A stretch of 6,498 nucleotides of DNA from JAHEDH01 sp965364515 (GTDB lineage: Bacteria > Actinomycetota > Acidimicrobiia > Spongiisociales > ZC4RG35): positions 1-6,498 of the forward strand of contig CBDTXZ010000169.1 of NCBI GenBank assembly GCA_965364515.1, read 5' to 3'. Positions 1 to 5,836 of this stretch are shown here, piece after piece. The notes under the pieces were generated by a model. That model had not been told where the DNA came from. It saw only the letters and a list, made by a program, of their open reading frames with translations, and did no database searches. Within the stretch, counting starts at the first letter, position 1. Each line of letters opens with the position of its first letter. The position numbers were made by a program, and so were the translations under genes.

Positions 1-365
1 CCCTGGGCACGACGGTTTCCTGGACCATCATCGGCGACCTTCCGCACACGGTCACGGCCGACGGCTTCGACTCAGGGATCATGAGTCCGGGCGATGTGTT
101 CGAATGGACGTTCGAAGAGGCCGGCACCTTCGACTATGTGTGCGCACTGCACCCGGGAATGGAAGGCAGGGTGATCGTCGAGGCCGCCGCCGGCACGGAG
201 GACGAGTCCACGGCGCTGGGATCACCGGGATCGGGCTCATCGTCGGCTGGCAACTCCATTGCCTTCGGAGTGTTCATGGCTGCCGGGCTCGCAGTGGCCG
301 GAGTGGGGATGGCTGTCGGGGTCGGTCGTTTCACCAAGGCGATCGACAACGGAACCATCGGATGA
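1..365 (+). CDS. Cupredoxin (plastocyanin-like) domain protein with C-terminal membrane anchor, 5'-truncated
   Basis: The reading frame is already open at the left edge (first full codon at base 3) and ends at TGA 363-365, so the N-terminus is missing. The visible part ends a type 1 copper beta-sandwich. A PHTVTAD strand carries the first likely copper ligand, His at 45-47. The C-terminal loop CALHPGM supplies Cys (141-143), His (150-152) and Met (159-161), the classical Cys-X4-His-Pro-X2-Met arrangement of plastocyanin and amicyanin. A Gly/Ser/Glu-rich linker follows, then a hydrophobic helix of about 23 residues (IAFGVFMAAGLAVAGVG region) and a short basic tail. The copper domain is therefore probably tethered outside the cytoplasmic membrane and used for electron transfer or copper binding. 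Its partner is unknown. It faces the response regulator gene tail to tail with a 7-bp gap. The copper-site call is strong; the physiological role is not inferable. Confidence 0.88.
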   Translation, partial: LGTTVSWTIIGDLPHTVTADGFDSGIMSPGDVFEWTFEEAGTFDYVCALHPGMEGRVIVEAAAGTEDESTALGSPGSGSSSAGNSIAFGVFMAAGLAVAGVGMAVGVGRFTKAIDNGTIG

Positions 366-372
366 TCGAAAC

Positions 373-1008
373 TCAGTCGATCAGCCTGTGACGCAGAGCC
401 AGCGCCACCGCGTGAGCGCGGTGGCTCGCTCCGAGTTTCTCGAAGAGCGAGGCGATGTGCGTCTTGACGGTTGTCTCGGATATCCCGAGTTCGACGGCGA
501 TCTGCTTGTTCGCAAGCCCGTTGGCGATGTGCTGGAGGACCTCGGTCTCACGAGGCGACAGCGCCACATCCGAGTCCATCGCGTGCGCACGGGTGAAGCG
601 GCTCAGGACCGGCCTGGTGATCTCCGCCTGGAGGTAGCCCTGACCCGCTCCGGCAGCTCGCACCGCCCTGATCAACTCGTCTCTGGTGACCGTCTTGATC
701 AGATAGCCGGACGCGCCGGATGCAATCGCTTCCTCGACGTAGGCGGGGTCGTCGTACATCGACAGGATCAGCACCGGCAGGGTCGCATCACGATCCCTCA
801 TCTCGCGCAAGGTTGCGAGCCCGTCCTGGTTGGGCATCCGGACGTCCATGAGCACGACGTCGGGATGGACGGACTCCAGCATCTCGATCGCCTCGACGCC
901 GTCGGTTGCTTCTCCGGCGACCCGAATGTCTCCAGAGGACTCGAGCATCGCCCGGAGGCCATCCCTAAGAACGGCATGATCGTCGACGATCAGAATCCGG
1001 ATGCTCAA
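373..1008 (-). CDS. NarL/FixJ-family DNA-binding response regulator
   Basis: This 211-residue protein has the usual two-domain length. The N-terminal receiver domain (about 3-120) has the acidic pair D9/D10, phospho-acceptor D55 in VVLMDVRMP, switch S83 in LILSMYDD and conserved K105 in GYLIKTV. A linker leads to a C-terminal LuxR-type helix-turn-helix (about 148-209) with LSPRETEVLQHIANGLANKQIA and the recognition segment SETTVKTHIASLFEKLGA. It should bind DNA as a dimer once phosphorylated by the kinase encoded just upstream. The start is TTG at 1008-1006, not ATG. It is supported by GGGAGG six bases upstream and by a 4-nt TTGA overlap with the kinase stop, which implies translational coupling. 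All catalytic residues are present, so it looks functional. Targets are unknown; the palindrome upstream of the kinase gene is a candidate binding site. Confidence 0.96.
   Translation of the reverse strand: MSIRILIVDDHAVLRDGLRAMLESSGDIRVAGEATDGVEAIEMLESVHPDVVLMDVRMPNQDGLATLREMRDRDATLPVLILSMYDDPAYVEEAIASGASGYLIKTVTRDELIRAVRAAGAGQGYLQAEITRPVLSRFTRAHAMDSDVALSPRETEVLQHIANGLANKQIAVELGISETTVKTHIASLFEKLGASHRAHAVALALRHRLID
404..425 (+). terminator. Perfect 9-bp stem with 4-nt loop, possible terminator of the cupredoxin transcript
   Basis: Arms GCCACCGCG (404-412) and CGCGGTGGC (417-425) are exactly complementary around the loop TGAG. The hairpin starts 39 nt after the cupredoxin stop and lies inside the 3' end of the opposing response regulator gene. 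No T-tract follows on either strand, so it is not a canonical intrinsic terminator. It could be a U-less terminator or a by-product of Ala/Arg/His codons in a GC-rich gene. The structure is certain; the role is a guess. Confidence 0.3.
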
Positions 1009-2660
1009 CTGGCGCCTCCCATGGGGATGGAACCTCTCACGATAAGCCCGTCACCGGCATCGAATCCGATATGACCCCCGAGCCGCTCCACACGGTCCCG
1101 CATGAGCCAGATGCCCATTCCCGCACGCCAGCCGATCGGCGGGCCTGCGCCGTGGTCGCTGATCGTGAACTCGACCTGATCACCTGCCGCCCAGACGGCG
1201 AGCGTGGCACGGTCGCTGCCGCTGTGTCGCGCGGCGTTCACGAGCGCCTCCTGCGCGACTCGATATACGGCGAGTTTGACATCTCGCGAAGGCTCCGGAC
1301 ACCGATCGATGTCGAGATCCACAGCGAGGTCGTAGCTCTCGGCGACCCGCTCTGCGAGGCTGGCGAGCGACGCAGCGAGCCCGACGTCCTCCGCCACCGT
1401 CGGGTACAGATCGCGCAGAAGGTTTCGAAGCGACCCGCTGGCCTCCAGGATCGCCGCCTCGAGCTCTGCCAACGCCGGCTGTGCCGAGGCCGGAGCGTCG
1501 GCGGCAAGTGTGCGCACCCCGTAGAGGATTCGATAGAGGTCTCGCGCGACGCTGTCGTGAACATCGCCGGCGAGTCTCCGCCGCTCGGAGTCCTCGGCAT
1601 CGACGAGCTGCTCCATGACACGCTCGAGCTGCCGGCGGTAGTCGTCCAGCCCCTCGGCGAGGAGCGCCTTCTGCAGACCGACGAGAACTTCCTCCGCAAG
1701 GGCGTCGATGGTCGGATCAGTCGCGCTGCCGACAGTCGGCTCGATGTGCACCGTGAGCAGGCCGGCCGACGACTCTTCTTGGGCGCGTGGCTCCCCGAGA
1801 TCACGAGCCGGGCTGCCGACCTCCAGCAGCCGTCTGGGCTCGGGATCGTCGGACTGGAGCACTGCGATGGCCCACTCGACTTGCGGAGCGGACTTGAGAA
1901 TCGATCTCAACCGAGCTGCGAGGCCTTCCGGACTGTCCGCTTGCGTGGTGGTTCGTGCGACCTCGAGCAGGGTGACCAGATCATCGGCGCGAGACTCGGC
2001 CGACCGTCGCTGCTCGTCGGCGACTCGGACCAGCGATCCCAGCGTCGAAACGAGGAACAATCCGAGCAGACCGAGACCCGAGCCAAAGGTGATCCAGACG
2101 AGCCTTTGTGTCTGGTCGACCGAGGCGTCGTAGGCGTCGAGCGTCCGATAGATCTCCCAGACCGCCAGCACGCGTTCGCCATCGAGAACGGGGACGTATG
2201 TCTCCAGCAGCGCTCCGAATTGCCCGGCCTCGAGGTAGTTCTCCTCTTCGGAGAGGTCGGAGACCTCGGAGATGGGAGTGGTGAGCGACGCGAAGTCCTC
2301 GTCCGGCGCGAACCGTTGCCCGATGAGTTCGCGTGCGTCGGAATACAGGACGGTCCCGTCCAACGACCAGAGCTTGGCACGAACGAAATCGCCCCGAAGG
2401 ATCGACTGTCGAACGAACCGGTCGAGATCGTCGACGTTCATGTCGGAACCGGTCGAGACGACGTCGCTCGAGACGAGGAAGTCGAGAGCGGCCTGGTCTG
2501 CCACGGCCTGGGACGCGAGGAAGTCGTCCGCCACCCGCCTGGGGATGTACCAGCCGACCAATCCGGCAAACAGTGCCGAGAGGGCGAGTCCGACGAGCGA
2601 AACCAGTGCCGTTCGATTCAGCCACCATGGGCGCCTGGATGTGTCCGACTCGCCGGTCAT
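1005..2660 (-). CDS. Membrane sensor histidine kinase, HisKA_3 (NarX/DegS-like) type
   Basis: 551 residues. A short cytoplasmic N-terminus precedes TM1 (about 18-38). An extracytoplasmic sensor region (about 39-185) follows, with LWSLDGTVLYSDARELIGQ recalling single-Cache/PAS-like sensors, and then TM2 (about 187-210). The middle region (about 225-335) resembles a divergent GAF domain, which I hold loosely. The catalytic core is clear: H-box DSERRRLAGDVHDSV with phospho-acceptor H368 in a HisKA_3 dimerisation domain, N-box EALVNAARHS with N475, D502 in SDHGAG, and G514-MG in AGMGIWLMRDRVERLGG of the HATPase_c domain. The ATG at 2660 has GGAGG seven bases upstream. It is first gene of a two-gene operon with the response regulator and should phosphorylate it on D55. 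The signal sensed cannot be read from the sequence. Confidence 0.95.
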   Translation of the reverse strand: MTGESDTSRRPWWLNRTALVSLVGLALSALFAGLVGWYIPRRVADDFLASQAVADQAALDFLVSSDVVSTGSDMNVDDLDRFVRQSILRGDFVRAKLWSLDGTVLYSDARELIGQRFAPDEDFASLTTPISEVSDLSEEENYLEAGQFGALLETYVPVLDGERVLAVWEIYRTLDAYDASVDQTQRLVWITFGSGLGLLGLFLVSTLGSLVRVADEQRRSAESRADDLVTLLEVARTTTQADSPEGLAARLRSILKSAPQVEWAIAVLQSDDPEPRRLLEVGSPARDLGEPRAQEESSAGLLTVHIEPTVGSATDPTIDALAEEVLVGLQKALLAEGLDDYRRQLERVMEQLVDAEDSERRRLAGDVHDSVARDLYRILYGVRTLAADAPASAQPALAELEAAILEASGSLRNLLRDLYPTVAEDVGLAASLASLAERVAESYDLAVDLDIDRCPEPSRDVKLAVYRVAQEALVNAARHSGSDRATLAVWAAGDQVEFTISDHGAGPPIGWRAGMGIWLMRDRVERLGGHIGFDAGDGLIVRGSIPMGGAS

Positions 2661-2681
2661 GCGACAACCTCCGGACGGTCA

Positions 2682-2687
2682 AGTGTA
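2682..2687 (-). promoter_or_regulatory. Candidate -10 box (TACACT) of the kinase-regulator operon
   Basis: TACACT on the minus strand fits the actinobacterial TANNNT pattern. It would place transcription start near 2675, giving a leader of about 15 nt that still contains the GGAGG ribosome site. With a 17-bp spacer the -35 hexamer falls at about 2705-2710, inside the palindrome. No recognisable -35 consensus is there, so activator dependence or a weak promoter is possible. Confidence 0.35.
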
Positions 2688-2698
2688 CGAACACACAA

Positions 2699-2728
2699 GT
2701 CACGGGCCATGCAAGCATGGCCCGTGAC
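2699..2728. repeat. Perfect 14-bp inverted repeat with 2-bp centre, candidate operator or hairpin
   Basis: The left arm GTCACGGGCCATGC (2699-2712) and right arm GCATGGCCCGTGAC (2715-2728) are exact reverse complements around AA. All 28 arm bases match, far beyond chance expectation for a 92-bp spacer. It lies between divergent genes and over the expected -35 position of the kinase promoter, which suits a dimeric regulator site. As RNA it would form a very stable stem. On the minus strand it is followed by TTGTGTGTT, only mildly U-rich, so termination of a transcript entering from the right is a weaker alternative. Confidence 0.9.
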
Positions 2729-2752
2729 CGCAACTGGAAGGGAACCAGCTCG

Positions 2753-3605
2753 ATGAACCTCTCTGTTCGAACTCCGCGTTCGATGCTCTTGCTCGTTGCG
2801 ATCGCCGCATCTGTGGCGTCGGCGTGTGGTACGGAAGCCGGACCCTTCCCCGATGGCAGCTTCGCAATCGTGGCCAACGCCGACATCGGGGTCGGCGAGT
2901 CGCGCATCCAGGTCGGCGTCGTCGGCCCGGACGGCGACAGGTTGGGTGGCCCCGATGTGCCCGTATCGCTTGCCGTCGCGCCCGATGGCGGAGGCCGTCG
3001 AGTACGACGCCGAATGGATCTGGCTCATCGAGGACATCGTCGGCCTCTACAAGGCCGAGGCAGTCTTCGACGCGCCGGGCGTCTGGACCGTGAACGTCGC
3101 CGGAGAGACCGGCGCGCCACTGCCGGCGACCGGCTTCCAGGTGCTGGACCCGACCTTCGCGCCGAACGTCGGCGACCCCGCTCCGGTCGCGCCCATCGAC
3201 ACGCTCGCCACCAAACCACTGGACGAACTCACGACAGACCCGAATCCCGACGAGGACTTCTATCAACTCACACTCGAGGAGGCATTCGGCTCAGGACGGA
3301 GCACCGTGGTCGTGTTCTCGACACCCGCCTTCTGCCGGACGGCCACCTGCGGTCCGGCACTCGACCGAGTCAAGGAAGTCAAACCGGAGTATCCCGACGT
3401 CAACTTCGTCCACGTCGAGGTCTACACCGACCTACAGAGTCCCGACTTCCAGCCGACGCCCGAGTTCCTGGCGCCCGCGCTCGGTGCCGAATTCTGGAAT
3501 CTCCCGACCGAACCGTGGGTGTTCGTAGTCGACTCCAACGGGGTCGTCACGGCCCGGTTCGAAGGCACGGCGACAGTCGAAGATCTCCGCACCAGTCTCG
3601 GTTGA
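2753..3605 (+). CDS. Lipoprotein with C-terminal thioredoxin-like domain, interrupted by a frameshift
   Basis: Two reading frames make one protein. The first starts at ATG 2753 (GGAAGGGA upstream) and encodes a basic start, a hydrophobic core MLLLVAIAASVASAC with lipobox-like ASA-C25, and a beta-rich segment to about 2970-2990 (...VGPDGDRLGGPDVPVSLAVAP). The continuation lies in the next frame from about 2985 (...AEAVEYDAEWIWLIED...) to TGA 3603-3605. Dropping one base, for example one C of 2981-2983, joins them smoothly into 283 residues. After a Pro-rich linker a thioredoxin-fold domain follows, with STVVVFSTPAFC-X4-CGPALD (C194 and C199 in the restored protein) and later PWVFVVDSNGVVTARFEG, the strand pair typical of TlpA/redoxin proteins. 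Role: probably an extracytoplasmic thiol or redox lipoprotein. The spacing is CX4C, not CXXC, so classical disulfide exchange is uncertain. The shift may be a sequencing error, a true mutation or recoding. Confidence 0.8.
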
Positions 3606-3623
3606 TTCGCCCGATGCAAACGC

Positions 3624-3977
3624 CTACACGCGGCTTTCGCACCAGGCGTCGACGACTGCCCTGAGATCGTCGGCAGCCGCTGTCACCTCGGCGAGATCGG
3701 CGAACGTCATGTAGCGCACGGTCTCTCCTCCACCGGTGAGCCGGGGGTGGTCTCCCGGGATCGACGCACCGGTGTGGAACATCAGGCTGGCGTGCTTCTT
3801 CGACCGAGGGTTGAAGCTCGCCATGTTGCCCTCGTACATGAACGTCGGTGACTTCCACTTGATCGTCTCGGTGATCCGCTCGTCGCCCAGAATGATCTCC
3901 CGAACCGCCAGGAGGACATCCTTCATCGGGTTGTCGTATTCCTCGAACCAGGCGTCGACCTCGTCACTTCGTCCCAT
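3624..3977 (-). CDS. DUF1801 domain-containing protein
   Basis: 117 residues from ATG 3977 to TAG at 3626-3624. The sequence MGRSDEVDAWFEEY, then KDVLLAVREIILG, ITETIKWKSPTFMYEG, SKKHASLMFH, VRYMTFADLAEV and a C-terminal helix ending in WCESRV matches the compact alpha/beta fold of the DUF1801 (YdhG-like) family. The KW-x-SPTF motif is its usual centre. No catalytic residues are known for the family and no function can be given. It looks cytoplasmic, with no signal peptide. A GTG at 4028 in frame would add 17 residues (MCGRPPSFGANQGYGAV), but it has no ribosome site and these residues do not resemble the family. ATG 3977 sits six bases after a TACGGT -10-like box and is probably leaderless. 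The gene is convergent with the lipoprotein gene (18-bp gap) and divergent from the nitrobindin-like gene. Confidence 0.85.
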   Translation of the reverse strand: MGRSDEVDAWFEEYDNPMKDVLLAVREIILGDERITETIKWKSPTFMYEGNMASFNPRSKKHASLMFHTGASIPGDHPRLTGGGETVRYMTFADLAEVTAAADDLRAVVDAWCESRV

Positions 3978-3983
3978 GACAGC

Positions 3984-3989
3984 ACCGTA
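3984..3989 (-). promoter_or_regulatory. Candidate leaderless -10 box (TACGGT) for the DUF1801 gene
   Basis: TACGGT on the minus strand fits TANNNT and is separated from ATG 3977 by six bases (GCTGTC), so transcription would begin at or next to the start codon. No close Shine-Dalgarno sequence precedes this ATG (AGGGG is 12 bases away), which agrees with a leaderless mRNA. The -35 region shows no consensus. Confidence 0.45.
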
Positions 3990-4029
3990 CCCCTGATTGG
4001 CGCCGAACGACGGGGGTCGACCGCACACC

Positions 4030-4035
4030 TATTCT
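4030..4035 (+). promoter_or_regulatory. Candidate leaderless -10 box (TATTCT) for the nitrobindin-like gene
   Basis: TATTCT matches TANNNT well and is followed by seven bases (CGAGTGG) and then ATG 4043, the geometry expected when the A of ATG is the first transcribed base. There is no good ribosome site (only GAG/TGG directly at the start). The two divergent leaderless-type boxes are 40 bp apart within a 65-bp spacer. Confidence 0.5.
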
Positions 4036-4042
4036 CGAGTGG

Positions 4043-4513
4043 ATGAACCCACATCCTGCGCTCGATCGGCTCACCTTCCTCGTCGGCACCTGGACCGGGC
4101 GAGGGCACGGCGACTATCCAACGATCGACGGCTTCGACTACGACGAGGAGATCACGATCGTCCCGCTCGGAGCCAAGCCGATCCTCCGTTATGCACAGCT
4201 CACGTGGGCGGCGAACACCAAGGAACCCATGCACACCGAGATCGGGTTCATCCGCCCGGCGGGAGCCGACGCCGCAGAGTTCGTGATCGCTCAGCCGACC
4301 GGGATCACCGAGATCCACACCGGTGCGATCGACGGTCAGCGGATCGTGTTCCGTTCGGTGTCCGTAGAGCGGGCCCCCACGGCGAAGGAGGTGCTGACCG
4401 TCGAGCGGCGGATCGAAGCGGGCGAGGACGCCCTCACGTACGAGCTGTTGATGGGCGCCGTCGGCCAGCCGCACCAGCTCCACCTCGAAGCCACACTGAG
4501 CCGCTCGTCCTGA
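4043..4513 (+). CDS. Nitrobindin-like heme-binding beta-barrel protein (THAP4/DUF1794 family)
   Basis: 156 residues, the usual size of a stand-alone bacterial nitrobindin. The N-terminal signature FLVGTWTGRG (residues 12-21, GxWxGxG) is diagnostic. It is followed by family-typical blocks: GDYPTIDGFDYDEEI, KPILRYAQLTW, EPMHTEIGFIRP and AQPTGITEIHTG. Near the C-terminus H147 in QLHLEATLSRS occupies the position of the conserved proximal His that ligates ferric heme in nitrobindins. Known members form a 10-strand barrel that binds heme b, reacts with NO and can isomerise peroxynitrite; whether this one does is inferred from the motifs. It is cytoplasmic, with no signal peptide, and probably made from a leaderless mRNA. 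It ends six bases before the opposing serpin stop codon. A non-heme fatty-acid-binding-like role is the main alternative. Confidence 0.9.
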   Translation: MNPHPALDRLTFLVGTWTGRGHGDYPTIDGFDYDEEITIVPLGAKPILRYAQLTWAANTKEPMHTEIGFIRPAGADAAEFVIAQPTGITEIHTGAIDGQRIVFRSVSVERAPTAKEVLTVERRIEAGEDALTYELLMGAVGQPHQLHLEATLSRSS

Positions 4514-4540
4514 CCTGGGTCAGCTCGGATCGACGAGCTG
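4510..4540. terminator. Overlapping small inverted repeats at the nitrobindin/serpin tail-to-tail junction
   Basis: CTGACC-TG-GGTCAG (4510-4523) is a perfect 6-bp repeat containing both stop codons, TGA 4511-4513 on plus and TCA 4520-4522 (TGA on minus). It overlaps a second repeat, CAGCTCG (4521-4527) with CGAGCTG (4534-4540), which has a 6-nt loop. The two stems share bases and cannot form together. No T-tract follows on either side, so intrinsic termination is doubtful, although a bidirectional stop signal would be expected here. Confidence 0.3.
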
Positions 4541-5836
4541 CCCCAGGAACAGCAGCTCCCCGGTCGACGTGTGTTCGATCCAGAACAGGAACGGCCGGTC
4601 GGCAGTGAAGGTCGCCGGCTGGGGGGCGGATTCGAGGCCGACGATGATCGCCGTCGCTGCAGCGGCTTCGGTGCCCTCCTCGTCCAGGGCGATGAACGTC
4701 TTGTGGAACGCGTCGCTCACGAACAACTCCCGAATCTCGGTGATTCCGGTGAAGTCGGCCCCTTCACCAGTCGGCGATTCGAACGCCGCGCGCATGCCCA
4801 GATCCTGCAGCGCCGACTTCAGCGATACCTCGGCGTCGAATTCGAACGACGGCAGTGTCAGGTCGACCATGCGCTCCTGCCAGGTGATGTCGAGATCGCC
4901 CGGTTCCAGCACAGCCGCCAGCTCGGTGGGCGTTCCTTCCTTCGGCAGGAGGACGACCATCGCTGCGTCACCGGCGTACGGCAGCCGGACCGCCTCGAAC
5001 AGATCGGTGTCTGCGTATCCCGTCCGGAGATCGGCGTGCATGAGCGGGGTCTCGATCTCGCTGCCGTCGAACAGCGTGAAAGCTCCAGGTTCGGTCCGAT
5101 CGGGATCGAACGGCTCGAACCAGTTCGCCTTGAACCAGATTGCGTTGACCAACGAAAGGCGGGTGTCGACCGTGATCGCTCCTTCGGGGATCAGATCCTG
5201 GATTCGGTCTTCGGTGGCGTCCTCGACCCAGTCGTTGATGATCTGGCGGGAACCTTCGGGATCGCCCACGTAGTCGACGACTCGCAGGCCGGCGCCGTAG
5301 TACTCCGCCAGAACCCCGAGATACTCGTCGAGGAACGGGTAGCCCCCCTGACCCCAGGCGGAGTTGGCGGGCCGGACGGTGAATGGCTGCCTCGTGTCGT
5401 CGTCGCCCATCGGCGGCGTCGTCCCGGCGAGCAGGGCCTCGATCCGGTTTCGGGCCTCGTGGAGGGTCGTATCGTCGACATCGAGATGCAGCACGTCTGC
5501 GATCTCCACTGCAGTGACGCCCCGAGCACCCGGGTAGAGCATCGACAGCGCTGTCGCAATCGAATACGGCGAGATCATCGTGTTCCGGTCGAGCTCAGCA
5601 ACGACCGAGAAGAGCTCCAACCCGAATGCCGTGTCGGATGCCACGACCGCAGCAACTGCCTCCGAGCCGGGATCCGCAACCACCTGGGCGATCTCCAGGC
5701 TCATGACGTCGCCGGGAGTGAAGACCTCGCCTCCCGGCCCGGTGGTTGAACTGCCCGAGACCCCGTCGCCGTCACCGCAGGCAGCCACCAGGAGGCCGAG
5801 GGCGATGATCATCGCGAGAACCTGTCTGTTTCCCAT
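4520..5836 (-). CDS. Serpin-family protease inhibitor, predicted lipoprotein
   Basis: 438 residues from ATG 5836 (AGGGA eight bases upstream). The lipoprotein signal peptide MGNRQVLAMIIALGLLVAAC has C20 as lipidation site, and a disordered Gly/Ser/Thr tether follows. The serpin fold spans about 65-436: NTMISPYSIATALSML (strand 6B/helix B), NAIWFKANWFEPF (strand 3A and breach), FVSDAFHKTFIALDEEGTEAAAAT (strand 5A and hinge, 372-395) and FTADRPFLFWI (the C-terminal signature). The hinge fits the inhibitory consensus from P17 E386 to P8 T395. Counting from G388 as P15 puts P1-P1' at E402-S403, and the following eight residues to Phe align in length with alpha-1-antitrypsin. It should trap a serine or cysteine protease at the outer face of the membrane. 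A longer in-frame start at 5992 would bury the signal peptide and is unlikely. It is divergent from the dehydrogenase gene. Confidence 0.95.
   Translation of the reverse strand: MGNRQVLAMIIALGLLVAACGDGDGVSGSSTTGPGGEVFTPGDVMSLEIAQVVADPGSEAVAAVVASDTAFGLELFSVVAELDRNTMISPYSIATALSMLYPGARGVTAVEIADVLHLDVDDTTLHEARNRIEALLAGTTPPMGDDDTRQPFTVRPANSAWGQGGYPFLDEYLGVLAEYYGAGLRVVDYVGDPEGSRQIINDWVEDATEDRIQDLIPEGAITVDTRLSLVNAIWFKANWFEPFDPDRTEPGAFTLFDGSEIETPLMHADLRTGYADTDLFEAVRLPYAGDAAMVVLLPKEGTPTELAAVLEPGDLDITWQERMVDLTLPSFEFDAEVSLKSALQDLGMRAAFESPTGEGADFTGITEIRELFVSDAFHKTFIALDEEGTEAAAATAIIVGLESAPQPATFTADRPFLFWIEHTSTGELLFLGQLVDPS

Larger units (their letters stand above)
2661..2752. promoter_or_regulatory. Divergent control region between kinase operon and thioredoxin-like lipoprotein gene
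   Basis: The 92-bp spacer must hold the start signals of both divergent genes. It contains the kinase ribosome site (GGAGG on minus, 2668-2672), a possible minus-strand -10 at 2682-2687, a small inverted repeat GTGT-ACGA-ACAC at 2684-2695, and the large palindrome at 2699-2728. The purine-rich GGAAGGGA (2736-2743) can serve as ribosome site for the lipoprotein ATG at 2753. I found no convincing plus-strand -10/-35 pair. Confidence 0.6.

Noticed and set aside
98..117. Repeated TTCGAA blocks in the cupredoxin gene
   Set aside because: They encode the FEWTFEE stretch of the copper domain and occur in coding sequence; two short palindromes do not indicate a site.
2684..2695. GTGT-ACGA-ACAC small inverted repeat as a regulator half-site
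   Set aside because: Four-base arms are expected by chance at this length; it is noted only as part of the divergent region.
1071..2756. A 561-codon open frame on the plus strand opposite the sensor kinase
   Set aside because: It is an antisense shadow of a GC-rich gene: the translation is Arg/Glu-rich with no domain, while the minus strand gives a complete histidine kinase with all motifs.
2333..3664. Long plus-strand open frame from inside the kinase gene past the lipoprotein gene
   Set aside because: Only its stretch from ATG 2753 to about 2990 looks like protein (signal peptide and first domain). Upstream it is antisense to the kinase and downstream it is the wrong frame of the redoxin domain.
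3978..4028. GTG start at 4028 for the DUF1801 gene
   Set aside because: No ribosome site, non-family residues, and it would cover most of the divergent promoter spacer.
4571..5749. A 392-codon plus-strand open frame opposite the serpin
   Set aside because: It lies fully antisense to an unmistakable serpin, has low-complexity charged composition and no recognisable motif.
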